Assembly: GCF_026914185.1 (NCBI RefSeq)
Contig: NC_070564.1
Span: 4,898,001 to 4,962,000 of the forward strand
Direction: 5' to 3'
Length of the DNA: 64,000 bases
Origin: Puccinia triticina
Taxonomy: Eukaryota; Basidiomycota; Pucciniomycetes; Pucciniales; Pucciniaceae
The notes below the pieces were generated by a model, which searched no databases, was not told the origin of the DNA, and was given only the letters and a program-made list of their open reading frames with translations. Position numbers and translations under genes: made by a program. This document shows, in pieces, positions 1-10,084 of the stretch. Within the stretch, counting starts at the first letter, position 1, and the number at the start of each line of letters is the position of its first letter.

Positions 1-113
1 AGACCCATTACTCTGGCTTGGGGAAGCACAGAGCCGGGCGCCTGACTGCCTTCTGCTCTTATCACACACTTGGAGGAGTAGAGTTTGGGATTTCATCAAA
101 GGGGGTAAAGTTT

Positions 114-1181
114 TTATTGAGACCAGCATCTTTGTAGTTCTCGTAGGATTTCGCTGGTATCGTCGCTTTCCTCTTTGGTGTATTCCCTGATGTAAAGCTT
201 GTAACAATCGGAGGTCCAGCGGCCGAGCCAGCGGAGGCCGTCTTTGTGGACGCCAGCCTCGCGCAGGAAGGAGGTCCCTCCAACTCTGAAGGAGTGGCCA
301 GAGATCCCCGTGCACCCGTGTTTGTTCCAGAACTGAGACAGTGCGCGGCACGCTGCCGGTTTGGTAAGGTGAACTCGACTACCGGACTCCCAATATCCGA
401 ACAGGGAGGTGTTGTGCCCCGCGGCATTCTTGATCCTTCTTTCGAGGGCTAGGAGCGGGCAGATCATCATCTTCCTCGCAGCCAGGTGGATCTCTTGGAT
501 TTCGCCGGGACTGGCTGTCTTGGCGCCGCGGATTGTTAGTGTAGCTTTCCTTTTGAGGTTCACCGTCTGGAAGCAAACATCTCCGACAAGCACCGAAGCC
601 GATTCCCGGAGGGGACCTATTCGGTCATTGTAGGTGAGCTCCCCTAGCCGGGCTAGGCCCCAAAAGGCGACTATCACTAGGTCTAGGAGGGCTTTCTGGA
701 ACTCGGTCCCCTCGATCCACGCCGACGTGAGCATTACCAGGTGTCTAATCAAACCTGCTCTTTTCTTGGGTTTGGCGGACTGTTCCGCGTCGATATACGC
801 TGAGGACTTCAAGAGGACGTTGACTTTGTTTTTGGTTTCATAAGGGTACGGAGTGTCGTGCATCGTATGCCACATTTGGAGGCCGGCCAAGTATTTGGCG
901 AGGGTTACCGATGACACTTTGTGAGGGGCTTGGCACTCGAAGGTCCTACCCGCCCAATAACAGAAATCATAGACATCTTTGGCGGAAAGCGGGATCTGGA
1001 AAGGGATTCGTCCTGTGCTCTCTGCGAACTTGAGATATTTCTTGACAGCGGAGTTGTAGCAGTTCAATGTATTCCAGCGGTACCCAAGAAGGAAGTGTTT
1101 GTCTTGGGTTGAGAGGTCTCGGGGAGAAGACCCCTTCTTGGCTAAGGTCGTTAGACTCTCTAGTTTCTCGGCAGAGGCCAT
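114..1181 (-). CDS. Tyrosine recombinase of a DIRS/Ngaro-like retrotransposon
   Basis: A 355-residue protein with ATG at 1181. It would integrate the circular DNA copy of the element by site-specific recombination, in place of a DDE integrase. The catalytic residues are visible: box I Arg in ARLGEL near residue 180, the H-x-x-R motif GHSFR near residue 300, and a C-terminal Trp/Tyr region (GRWTSDCYKLYIREY) supplying the nucleophilic Tyr. It lies 126 bp downstream of the RT/RNase H frame on the same strand, the order gag-RT-RH-YR known for Ngaro/DIRS elements. The frame has no internal stop, so the copy may be recent. Family call is confident; assignment to Ngaro rather than DIRS rests on seeing no methyltransferase domain. 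The element's left end is within or beyond the first 113 bases. Confidence 0.88.
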   Translation of the reverse strand: MASAEKLESLTTLAKKGSSPRDLSTQDKHFLLGYRWNTLNCYNSAVKKYLKFAESTGRIPFQIPLSAKDVYDFCYWAGRTFECQAPHKVSSVTLAKYLAGLQMWHTMHDTPYPYETKNKVNVLLKSSAYIDAEQSAKPKKRAGLIRHLVMLTSAWIEGTEFQKALLDLVIVAFWGLARLGELTYNDRIGPLRESASVLVGDVCFQTVNLKRKATLTIRGAKTASPGEIQEIHLAARKMMICPLLALERRIKNAAGHNTSLFGYWESGSRVHLTKPAACRALSQFWNKHGCTGISGHSFRVGGTSFLREAGVHKDGLRWLGRWTSDCYKLYIREYTKEESDDTSEILRELQRCWSQ

Positions 1182-1307
1182 ATGGGATGGGGCGCGTTCC
1201 GATAAGTCACACGGAAAGGGGAAGAAGTAGGTTTTTATTTCTGGGGCATAGGAGGTGTAGGAGGCACAAAGGGGGGACAGCCTTATCGGAGAGGGACGGG
1301 AAGAAGA

Positions 1308-3083
1308 TTACACCTGAAACAGTCTATATTCTAAATCCCATGGTACCACTACTGCTACTTGAAACTGCATGTCATGTTTTGACTTATCCCCTCGCGACAG
1401 AGCGTCTGCCGCATTCTCCGCCGAGGTGACACGTCGAGAGACAATGTCTATCTCCATATTGACTAGCGTTTTCTGGATAATCTTCCATTCTTCGTTAACC
1501 GCCGGGTGCCGAGATTTCTGTTGGCGGATTACAGTTTCTGTGGTAGTGTTATCCGTCCATACAATCAGGGTCTTCCCGGGTCGGATTCCGAGTTCTTTGA
1601 GGACAAGGAGGCCGAGTCTTATCGCAACGGTTTCAAGCCATGCGATATCCCTTTTGGGGTCTGGTCCTTTGTCCCAGTTCTGGGCTAGTTGAAATTGGGC
1701 CCACCTCTTACCTATGAGGACGCCGATTCCGAAGCTGGTAGAGGCATCACCCACCCACCCAATTTCTATGGGGTCTGGGTTTTGAATCATTCGTGTCTCT
1801 TTGTATTGCAGGAGCATTGACAGCCAATATTCGAGGTCAACCTGAGCATCTTTTGGGAGGGTGCGGTCCGTCCGCCTGTGGATCCACTCATTCATCCATC
1901 TATATAGGCTATTGAGGTAGCAACGCAGCTGCGGGAGGATATACGACACGTGATTCAGTCGTCCTGCTAGCTGTTCGACTTGCGCAAAGGTGAACTCGGT
2001 GCCAGGAACTAGGAACGCCTTTACTTGTTGTATCCTTTGGTATTTCTTATCGTCCGGGAGGCGCACGGTTTTCTTTGTGGCGTTCCAGACGAATCCGATG
2101 TACTTCTGTTCTTCTTTGAATGGTGAGAACTTTGTCGCATTGGTCTTTACGCCTAGCTGCTCTGAGCGCGCCACGATGTGGTCCATTTCCACCGCTGAGT
2201 GGGTAGTTTTGACAAAAAGATTATCGTCAATCCATCGGAAGATGTTGACTAGGTCGAACTCCTTCTGCATTAGTTCTTTCCAGGCGTCTGCTGGTCTGCC
2301 AAACAAACCGCATCCCGCTACTCCGCCAAAAGCGATTCGTGTATCAATGAGAATTCCTCCGTTAAAGTCTTTAACCATCAGATATCGCCACTGGTCTTCG
2401 GAGGTAGGGATTTGGCGGTAAGCCTTCTCCCAGTCGAAGATTGCTAGGAGTAGCGGCTGAGTTTGACTGCGGAAGAATCGCGATGTTGCTTCGAAATCAT
2501 CCCATGTCGTCATGTAGTCTAGTTTGTCCACGAAGGAATTCACTGAGGGGATCCTGGGGTCGTTCCGAGGGAATGATAGATCATTTATTGGGCGGACCGA
2601 TCCGTCGCCGTTGATCACGGCGCCCAGGGGGTTTGTTCTGAAGAACCCGTATCGTTCCATCAGCTGTTCGTGGGAGAACGGGCCGAACATTCTGCCTGCC
2701 GCTATCTCTTTTGCAATGGTGGCCTCTATTTTTTCCCTTGCCAGCATGGCTCCTTGGTGGTTTGGCGGGGTGAAGTAAGGGATGCCAGGACCCAGGTCGT
2801 GCTCTGGGATTCCTTGGTGGAAGCCTACTTTGAAACCGCGGATGACGTTGCTGTACTTCTCTCTCAGACCGGCTCGGCTTAAGGCTTTTTCCCACTCCTT
2901 GATGTCCATCTCACAGGATACACGTGTAGGCCACTTTGGGGGGTCTAGACAGCTCACAGGTTCGGGCGTTTCTCTCTGCTCGCGGAGGCTCGGGTACTCA
3001 TGGCTTCTGTCCCTGATGAGGTGCACAGATTCACATATGTTAGGGGGGGGGCTCTCATGTTTCTTATTGCATGGGGGGGGCAT
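1308..3083 (-). CDS. Reverse transcriptase/RNase H of the DIRS/Ngaro-like element
   Basis: A 591-residue open frame with ATG at 3083. The RT palm is recognisable: an FDWEKAYRQ segment near residue 218 supplies the first Asp, and WIDDN near residue 290 is the YxDD-type box. RNase H follows, with GDAST, the Glu of WLETVAIRLG, WTDNTTTE and NAADALSRGD giving the D-E-D-D set. No DAM-like methyltransferase follows RNase H, which argues for an Ngaro-like layout. The first ~25 residues (Pro-rich, GC homopolymers) may not be translated as drawn: a splice acceptor at 3013-3014 would join residue 25 onward in frame to gag exon 2 (see findings). The stop TAA at 1308-1310 directly follows CAG-GTG. Confidence 0.88.
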   Translation of the reverse strand: MPPPCNKKHESPPPNICESVHLIRDRSHEYPSLREQRETPEPVSCLDPPKWPTRVSCEMDIKEWEKALSRAGLREKYSNVIRGFKVGFHQGIPEHDLGPGIPYFTPPNHQGAMLAREKIEATIAKEIAAGRMFGPFSHEQLMERYGFFRTNPLGAVINGDGSVRPINDLSFPRNDPRIPSVNSFVDKLDYMTTWDDFEATSRFFRSQTQPLLLAIFDWEKAYRQIPTSEDQWRYLMVKDFNGGILIDTRIAFGGVAGCGLFGRPADAWKELMQKEFDLVNIFRWIDDNLFVKTTHSAVEMDHIVARSEQLGVKTNATKFSPFKEEQKYIGFVWNATKKTVRLPDDKKYQRIQQVKAFLVPGTEFTFAQVEQLAGRLNHVSYILPQLRCYLNSLYRWMNEWIHRRTDRTLPKDAQVDLEYWLSMLLQYKETRMIQNPDPIEIGWVGDASTSFGIGVLIGKRWAQFQLAQNWDKGPDPKRDIAWLETVAIRLGLLVLKELGIRPGKTLIVWTDNTTTETVIRQQKSRHPAVNEEWKIIQKTLVNMEIDIVSRRVTSAENAADALSRGDKSKHDMQFQVAVVVPWDLEYRLFQV

Positions 3084-3275
3084 GGGATGACAGACACGCC
3101 GAAGGGTGGGGAACAGATTGTGGGATGATAAGGGGGGGAATGAGGAAAAGAGGGCGATATCATCGGGGGATCTAGAAGGGGGCCGTTCTACGAGGAGGTT
3201 ACAGACGGGTTAGGGAGTCTGAAACAGAGAAAAAGGAAAGAGGGAGTGCTAGGGTGGGGGGGATCTTGTTGACAC

Positions 3276-4801
3276 TTACTGGTCGCGGTTTCGGTTTCGC
3301 ACACTTCCTCCCGTGTGGTTTGGGTTGAAGTGGTTGCCCTTATACCCGCTTCCAGGGGGGCCGCGGCCTTGATCCGGCTTGGGGGGTAGAGATGAGTGGC
3401 CTTGGGTCGTGGATGAGGACTCTTCTGTGGGTCCTTTCTGATTGGGTTTGGTTTTTGGTGGGTTGGGATTGGCTGGAGCGTTGGACTTGTTTGACTTCGC
3501 TGGCCTGATTCCTTTCAGTGGGTCGCCTCCGACCTTACCGTCTCCGATCGCGTAGGGATTCTCTTGGAGGCCAATCTCATTGAAGTCCCGGCAGGTGGCA
3601 ATGGCTTCATCGGCTGTCTCCTGTTTGAACTGGGAGATATCAGAGAATGATTCTTCGCCGTTTTCTTCAACCCTGAAAGCGAAAGCGTTATTTCGAATCC
3701 GGATGTCGTATCTCAAGGCTACCATGAAGCCTTGCTTCCGGTGGAGACGGTCGCAGTGATCCTTATGAGCCAAGATCCAATCTGCAAGGAACGGGTAGTG
3801 ATACCTGTCCTTCATGGTTAAGTGAAAACATTGGTGGTTGAGGGTCCAGTCAGAGAAGTTCTGGGAGAACTCGTCGGGGACTGGGAAGCCGTGGTAGCGT
3901 AGTCCTTTTTCCAAGGCTGTTTCTTTGATTTTCAGCCGGTTTTTTGAGTGCTTGGCCAGGGCTTTCTCTTGCCATTCTCTGTTGAAGATGGTAAGAGGGA
4001 GTGGGCCTTTACATTCAAGAAGGAGCTTATGGAAGTAGGGCCGGAAACCACCATCGTCGTGGGAGTTTGACCGACCCGTGATGAATTTGACGTTTCGCAC
4101 CTGTGTTGTTTCGCCTGGATGCGCTGGTCTCTTCTGTGGGACGATTTGCGGCTGGGTGATCACGGGCTCGAGGCATTTCACTGCTGTCTTCTGGGCGGCT
4201 GGTGTTTGGTCTGCTAGGACGGCTTCATACATTTTCATGTAGCGTTCGACCTTCGCGTCGTCTCCGGCTTTTTCCGCTTGCACCATCTTGGCCATGAGGA
4301 TTGCGCGTGCCTCACGATCGGCTGTCGCCTTTGACTCTCCTTTGACTTCCACTGGTCCTGTCTCTTTCTCAGTCCCGACTGGTTCTGTTGGGAGGTTTCA
4401 CGTGGGGGTTCTGGTCAGTTATGGCTCTTTCTCCTTTTAGTCCGGTCTCTTTGGAGCTTACCGCATACCGGGCTGAGTATCTCAGCAATCTCCGGATCGT
4501 GGAGTGGTCCTTTTGGGGGTTCTCCCAAAGTAGGTTCAACGCGCGGAGTCGTGGCGTTGCTCTTAGCTGCTGCACGTGTCGTGGGTTTTGTGGTTTTCAC
4601 CGCTTTTGTTGCCTTGGGCGGCTTGGGGTTCGGAACTGGGGCTTGCGACGATGTGGCCTGTTGGCTTTCATCTGTGTAGTGCTCTTGGGCTTGGGTGGTG
4701 GGGAGTTGAGCCATTTGGCTTCCCTCACCCGCCTCGGGGGCGGTTTGTTGGGATGCGGCTTTCACGGAGTTTGTTGCGTCAGAGATGTTTAATCCTGACA
4801 T
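3276..4801 (-). CDS. Gag-like protein of the DIRS/Ngaro-like element (two exons)
   Basis: I read this as two exons: 4801-4462 and 4384-3276, with a 77-bp intron (GTAAGC ... CCCAACAG). The phases match, giving 482 residues; without splicing the first frame stops after 128 residues. The N-terminal third is low-complexity (Ala, Thr, Pro, Lys). The middle is more structured (Trp, Tyr, Phe and His rich, around residues 230-400) and the tail is Asn/Pro/Gly-rich, basic and Arg-rich, as expected of a nucleic-acid-binding capsid-like protein. No zinc knuckle is visible. The stop codon TAA at 3276-3278 lies inside a strong GTAAGT donor, so the same transcript could encode either Gag or a Gag-RT fusion. 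ATG at 4801 is the first in frame. The function is inferred from its position upstream of RT. Confidence 0.72.
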
Positions 4802-5285
4802 TTGGCAACTAAGGTTTGGGTGTGAAATGAGATTAAGGTGGGAAAGCGTGGGAGTCGATTACGTGGTAAAGATAGAATGTGGATATGCGGGTGGATTTTA
4901 GGTTGGATTGTAGGAAATGTTGTCTGTTTTGTTGTGTAAGATAGTTTGATAATTGCGAAAATAATATGATCCAGGAGGGGAAGAAGGGGGGTGCAAGCTG
5001 AAGGTCGCTGGGAGGAATTTCGGATCCGGGATGAGGAGGAAGGAGGGATCAAGACGTTTGGGCGTGGAGAGCTCTAGGTCTCTCCTGTCCTTCAACTTGG
5101 CCGAGGGGCCGGAGACCTCCCCCTAGTCCCTGTACGCCGCTATCTCCGCCGAGGGGTAGGCGTGAGATAAATAGGGCAGCCGTTTCAGCCACCTTGTACA
5201 TGGCTTAGGCTGACGGCTACAGGGAGTGGCTGGGTGGCTCCATGGACTCCACCCACCTCCCGCTACGCTCCCGGTAACCTAACAG
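4802..5285. other. Presumed 5' leader and right end of the DIRS/Ngaro-like element
   Basis: This stretch precedes gag in the transcription direction. It has no convincing coding frame. A short GC-rich direct repeat (GCCGAGGGG) occurs at about 5099 and 5148, and an AT stretch (GATAAATAG) near 5165. Ngaro elements carry split direct repeats, but I could not match this end to the few bases present at the left end of the window. Confidence 0.35.
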
Positions 5286-5695
5286 CAATGCCTGGCAAAT
5301 GCCTGGCAAATGCCTGGCAATGCCTGGCAAATGCCTGGCAAATGCCTGGCAATGCCTGGCAAATGCCTGGCAATGCCTGGCAAATGCCTGGCAATGCCTG
5401 GCAAATGCCTGGCAAATGCCTGGCAAATGCCTGGCAAATGCCTGGCAAATGCCTGGCAATGCCTGGCAAATGCCTGGCAATGCCTGGCAAATGCCTGGCA
5501 ATGCCTGGCAAATGCCTGGCAAATGCCTGGCAATGCCTGGCAAATGCCTGGCAATGCCTGGCAAATGCCTGGCAATGCCTGGCAAATGCCTGGCAAATGC
5601 CTGGCAAATGCCTGGAAAATGCCTGGCAAATGCCTGGCAATGCCTGGCATTGCCAGGCATTGCCAGGCATTGCCAGGCATTGCCAGGCATTGCAT
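5286..5695. repeat. AATGCCTGGCA minisatellite with an inverted end
   Basis: About 37 head-to-tail units of an alternating 10/11-bp motif (ATGCCTGGCA or AATGCCTGGCA). From about 5645 the unit flips to its reverse complement (TTGCCAGGCA) for the last five copies, so the right end can pair with the rest of the array. All six frames are open here simply because of the repeat; I do not call any as genes. It lies just upstream of the DIRS-like element. Confidence 0.95.
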
Positions 5696-5784
5696 CCACA
5701 TTGGGTCCGATTTAGTCGGACTAAACTCCTCCTTGGAGTACGATTTGGAGTAAGCAGGAGTAACTTTACTCCTTGCTACTCCTG

Positions 5785-6194
5785 GCAACGGTGGGTAGTT
5801 ACGATAACCATAAATCCTCTTCTTTGGTCTTCAACTCAAAATTAGGAACCAAATAATATATTCTGTCAGCTAGATCAAGAAGTCAGAGCTCTCCTCTAAA
5901 AATTGGTGAAAGATTTTTCCATCTTTGTAGAAAGAATGAATTGATATCCCTTATTCCGTGTCAAATTTTGCATTTACTAGTAACTAAAACCAGTAAATAA
6001 AAACTGGAAGTGTAATCAAGTATATACAGTCAGTCTATTTACAAAAATGGGAAATTATTTCACCAGTTATTAGAGTAGAGCTATGACTTCTTGATCTAGC
6101 TGAAAGAAATCATTATGTGGATCTGAATTTTAAATTAAAGACCAAAGGAGAAAAAAAACTGATAGTAACTCTTATTGTAACTACCCACTGTTGC
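5785..6194. mobile_element. 410-bp foldback/MITE
   Basis: The two halves are imperfect inverted repeats of about 195 bp each. The outer end GCAACGGTGGGTAGTTAC at 5785 matches the reverse complement of the sequence ending at 6194, and the shared inner block CAGCTAGATCAAGAAGTCA is found at about 5867 and in reverse at about 6090. The spacer is very short, near 5980. No target duplication is clear and there is no coding capacity. Confidence 0.8.
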
Positions 6195-6329
6195 TTCTGG
6201 GATTAAGAGCAACTTGAATATGCAAAACACCTGGATTAAGCCAGAGTAGCTCTATGTAGCCATCTCAACCGTGGTACACCCACCTATTGCCCCATCTCCA
6301 CATCAACAGCCGCCCCAGACTGCCATCCC

Positions 6330-6560
6330 ATGCCTGCCGCAACGGCCCAGAATGCTTCAGCACCATCACCAGCCCCTGCCACAAACTCCCCCGCTGCGGC
6401 AACAAATACAACCAAACGCCGAGGACCCAATTTCACCACGGAGGAAGACGAGCAGCTGTCAAAAAGCTGGGTTAGGATTTCAGAAGATGCTATCCGGTCT
6501 AATAACCAAAAGATAGATGATTTTTGGTCTTGGATACTTCAAGATTTCAATCAGTTCAGC
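6330..6560 (+). pseudogene. 5' fragment of a MYB/NAM-like, transposon-associated gene
   Basis: The frame encodes a Pro/Ala-rich leader, then RGPNFTTEEDEQLSKSW and KIDDFWSWILQDF. This is the pattern of the trihelix/MYB-like proteins, often annotated as NAM-associated, that are multicopy in rusts and are related to PIF/Harbinger partner proteins. The similarity ends near 6560, where the sequence passes directly into an antisense copia fragment, so the gene is truncated. The family call is from memory of motif pattern and is moderate. Confidence 0.5.
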
Positions 6561-7585
6561 CCGGGACCTTCACGTGGTGCTGATGGTTTATTAACCATGA
6601 CAGCGGACCGCCAAGGATGGTTGATAATATTGGATGGGTCAACATCACCATTGACTCGAGTCGGGTGAGGACCAAGGCGGAGGATGAGGCGTTGAGCAGG
6701 CTGGGGAGGCCCCTGTTGGTCAAGGTTGCTACCCACTGACATGTCCGACGAGGAGGAAACATCAGAGTCCAAGTGATCTTCAGGATCGAGGTCCTGTCAA
6801 GGATCCTCCTCTTCATTGCTGTCAAAATTGATGAGTGGGAGAGGTGGTTGTCCGGAGAAGTCAGGTAGTGGATCAAGAGGGGATAGATCAAGACTAGGAT
6901 TAAGCGCGGAGAATGAAGGAAATTGTGACTCATTGAAGTATGCATTTCTTGTCTCGATGATTTTCTTGTCTGAGGTCCTGATGACCCTATAAGAAGAATA
7001 GTCATTGGTGTACCCAATGAGAATGCCATCCCACGAGATGGCGTCAAATTTGGATGTGCGGTGTTGGTTGGGCTTGATCACCCACATTTTGCAGCCAAAG
7101 GGTCAGAAGAACTTCATGTTGGGAACCTTGCCAAAGAGTTGTTGGATTGGGCTGATCTTGCTTTTTCTGAGAGAAGGGAGGCAGTTAGTGGTCGCCATCG
7201 CAGTGAGAACGGCTTTGCCCCACCATTCCTTGGCAAGCTCAGACTGCACCATCATACATCTGTCCATGTTGATGATGGTTTTGTTGGCTTGCTCAGCTAC
7301 GCCATTGTGCTGCGGGGTGTAGGGAGGCAAGGCGTTGTGTTGAATTCCGCTTTGGTGAAGGATACCCAAAAGAGAGTGATTACAAAATTTCCCGCCCCCG
7401 TTGGTGATCATCTTCTTGATGATGACTTGGCCAGTCTGGCGCTCAAAGAATTTTTGAAAGTCCAGAATTGCAGTGGTGGCATCAGATTTCTTCTTGGGAA
7501 GAGTGATGCTGATAAACCCCGTGTGTTGATTGATCAAAGTGAGGAAGTAGCGTGATTCTGCGTTTGTAGCCTTCTCTTCTCTCAA
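6551..7585 (-). pseudogene. Ty1/copia integrase fragment
   Basis: Reading the minus strand, residues resemble a copia integrase core: a region ending in PYTPQHNGVAEQ near 7310, preceded by NGGGKF where the usual catalytic Asp of the D-N-G-G motif is replaced. It continues through a frame break at about 7100 into the post-integrase linker (WDGILIGYTNDYSSYRV) and then Ser/Pro/Asp-rich spacer. RT and RNase H are missing, as are gag, protease and LTRs. It is a dead fragment fused to the gene remnant at 6560. Confidence 0.8.
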
Positions 7586-7769
7586 TTCTCAGATCAAAGC
7601 TTTCTTTCTTCTCACTATCCAGCAGTTAGGCAAAAGAAAAAGCTAGTGCGTTCCTGCTTTCAGGTGATTTCTATTCACTATTCAGACATTTCTCTTAATC
7701 CTCAAAGATTGTCATTAGCTAGCGGAGTTTTTAATTAGAAATATTATTTTCAGTTGCTCCTATTTTTTC

Positions 7770-9036
7770 AGTTTGCCTGTGGAGTTTTGCTCCCAGGAAG
7801 AATGCTTTAGCAGTTTGCCTGTGGAGTTTTGCTCCCAGGAAGACTGCTTTAGCAGTTTGCCTGTGGAGTTTTGCTCCCAGGAAAACTGCTTTAGCAGTTT
7901 GCCTGTGGAGTTTTGCTCCCAGGAAGACTGCTTTAGCAGTTTGCCTGTGGAGTTTTGCTCCCAGGAAGACTGCTTTAGCAGTTTGCCTGTGGAGTTTTGC
8001 TCCCAGGAAGACTGCTTTAGCAGTTTGCCTGTGGAGTTTTGCTCCCAGGAAGACTGCTTTAGCAGTTTGCCTGTGGAGTTTTGCTCCCAGGAAAACTGCT
8101 TTAGCAGTTTGCCTGTGGAGTTTTGCTCCCAGGAAAACTGCTTTAGCAGTTTGCCTGTGGAGTTTTGCTCCCAGGAAAACTGCTTTAGCAGTTTGCCTGT
8201 GGAGTTTTGCTCCCAGGAAAACTACTTTAGCAGTTTGCCTGTGGAGTTTTGCTCCCAGGAAAACTGCTTTAGCAGTTTGCCTGTGGAGTTTTGCTCCCAG
8301 GAAAACTGCTTTAGCAGTTTGCCTGTGGAGTTTTGCTCCCAGGAAAACTGCTTTAGCAGTTTGCCTGTGGAGTTTTGCTCCCAGGAAAACTGCTTTAGCA
8401 GTTTGCCTGTGGAGTTTTGCTCCCAGTAAAACTGCTTTAGCAGTTTGCCTGTGGAGTTTTGCTCCCAGGAAAACTGCTTTAGCAGTTTGCCTGTGGAGTT
8501 TTGCTCCCAGGAAAACTGCTTTAGCAGTTTGCCTGTGGAGTTTTGCTCCCAGGAAAACTGCTTCAGCAGTTTGCCTGTGGAGTTTTGCTCCCAGGAAAAC
8601 TGCTTCAGCAGTTTGCCTGTGGAGTTTTGCTCCCAGGAAAACTGCTTTAGCAGTTTGCCTGTGGAGTTTTGCTCCCAGGAAAACTGCTTTAGCAGTTTGC
8701 CTGTGGAATTTTGCTCCCAGGAAAACTGCTTTAGCAGTTTGCCTGTGGAGTTTTGCTCCCAGGAAAACTGCTTTAGCAGTTTGCCTGTGGAGTTTTGCTC
8801 CCAGGAAAACTGCTTTAGCAGTTTGCCTGTGGAGTTTTGCTCCCAGGAAAACTGCTTTAGAAGTTTGCCTGTGGAGTTTTGCTCCCAGGAAAACTGCTTT
8901 AGCAGTTTGCCTGTGGAGTTTTGCTCCCAGGAAAACTGCTTTAGCAGTTTGCCTGTGGAGTTTAGCTCCCAGGAAAACTGCTTTAGCAGTTTGCCTGTGG
9001 AGTTTTGCTCCCAGGAAAAATTGCTTTAGCAGTTTT
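7770..9036. repeat. 42-bp minisatellite, about 30 copies
   Basis: A 42-bp unit beginning AGTTTGCCTGTGGAGTTTTG is repeated about 30 times with very few substitutions. As 42 is a multiple of three, the plus strand is open as a 14-residue repeat (SLPVEFCSQENCFS) from 7773. It is broken by one TAA at 8427-8429 and degenerates after 9010. Two sub-families are visible: units with GAAGAC near the left and GAAAAC elsewhere. Each unit carries the inverted repeat AACTGC-TTTA-GCAGTT. There is no signal peptide, no intron boundary and no flanking non-repeat coding sequence, so I treat it as a satellite rather than a gene. Confidence 0.95.
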
Positions 9037-9089
9037 AGCAGTTTGCCTGCGGAGATTTGCCCTCAGGAATTGGCTAGCACTGGCAGGTT

Positions 9090-10000
9090 ATGACCTACAT
9101 GGTTGCCGAGCAGGTAAAAGCTCGCCAAGCAGGTACTTTTACCTGCTCGGCCATCGGGGTGACCTGCTCGCTGAGCAGGTACAGTTACAGGTACCTGCTC
9201 CGGCGCGGCCAGCAGGTCAACTGGCCAAGCAGGTAACAGTACCTGCTGGGCGAGCAGGTACTTGTTCCCGCTTCGAAGCGGCTACAGGTATCTGCTTGAA
9301 GATCAGGTCAACCTGCTTACCAAGCAGGTAAAAGCACCTGCTCGGCGGGCAGGTCATCCTGATGGCCGAGCAGGTAAAAATACCTGCTCGGCGAGCAGGT
9401 TGACCTACTCGGCGAGCAGGGAAAAGCTCACCAAGCAGGTACTGTTACCTGCTTGGCCAGCAGGATGACCCGCTGGCCAAGCCGGAGAAGGTACGTGTAA
9501 CTGTACCTGCCCGGCGACCAGGTTGATGGCCGAGCAGGTAGAAATACCTGCTCGGCGAGCTTTTACCTGCTCGGCGAGCTTTTACCTGCTCGGCGAGCTT
9601 TTACCTGCTCGGCGAGTAGGTCAACCTGCTCGCCGAGCAGGTACTATTTCCTGGCCAGCAGGTTGAACTGCTGGCCGAGTCGGAGCAAGTACCTGTAACC
9701 GTACATGCTCGACAAGCAGGTTATGCTAACGGCCGAGCAGGTAAAAGTACCTGCTCGACAAGCTTTTACCTGCTCGGCGAGTAGGTCAGCCTGCTCGCCG
9801 ACCAGGTACTTTTATCTGCTTGGCCAGCAGGTTGACCCGCTCGCTGGCCAGGTACCTGAACCTGCTTGGCCTGCAGGTTGACCTGCTCGGCCAGCAGCTT
9901 GACAGGTTAACCTGCTGGCGAAGCGGGTATAGTACCTGTACGTGATCGGGCAGCACTGCTCGCTAGTCTGAGCAGTCTGCTTGGACCGGCGAGTCGAGTT
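9090..10000. repeat. Array of ACCTGCTCGG/CGAGCAGGT palindromes
   Basis: Roughly 900 bp made almost entirely of short inverted repeats around the cores ACCTGCTCGGC and GCCGAGCAGGT, with spacers such as AAAAGT, TACAGT or TCAACC. More than 20 copies occur, many diverged. A run of three direct copies of TTTTACCTGCTCGGCGAGC is at about 9555-9610. Open frames here are by-products of the repeat. Confidence 0.9.
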
Positions 10001-10084
10001 CTTGGACCAGCGAGCAGACTGCTCCGGCCACTGTGGCTCGACGTGCTAACTGCCGGAGGGCTCCTCCCCGGGAAAGTTCTCCGA

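Noticed and set aside
5217..5845. Overlapping long open frames on both strands (up to about 200 codons)
   Set aside because: They are products of the ATGCCTGGCA minisatellite, which contains no stop in most frames; there is no non-repeat coding context.
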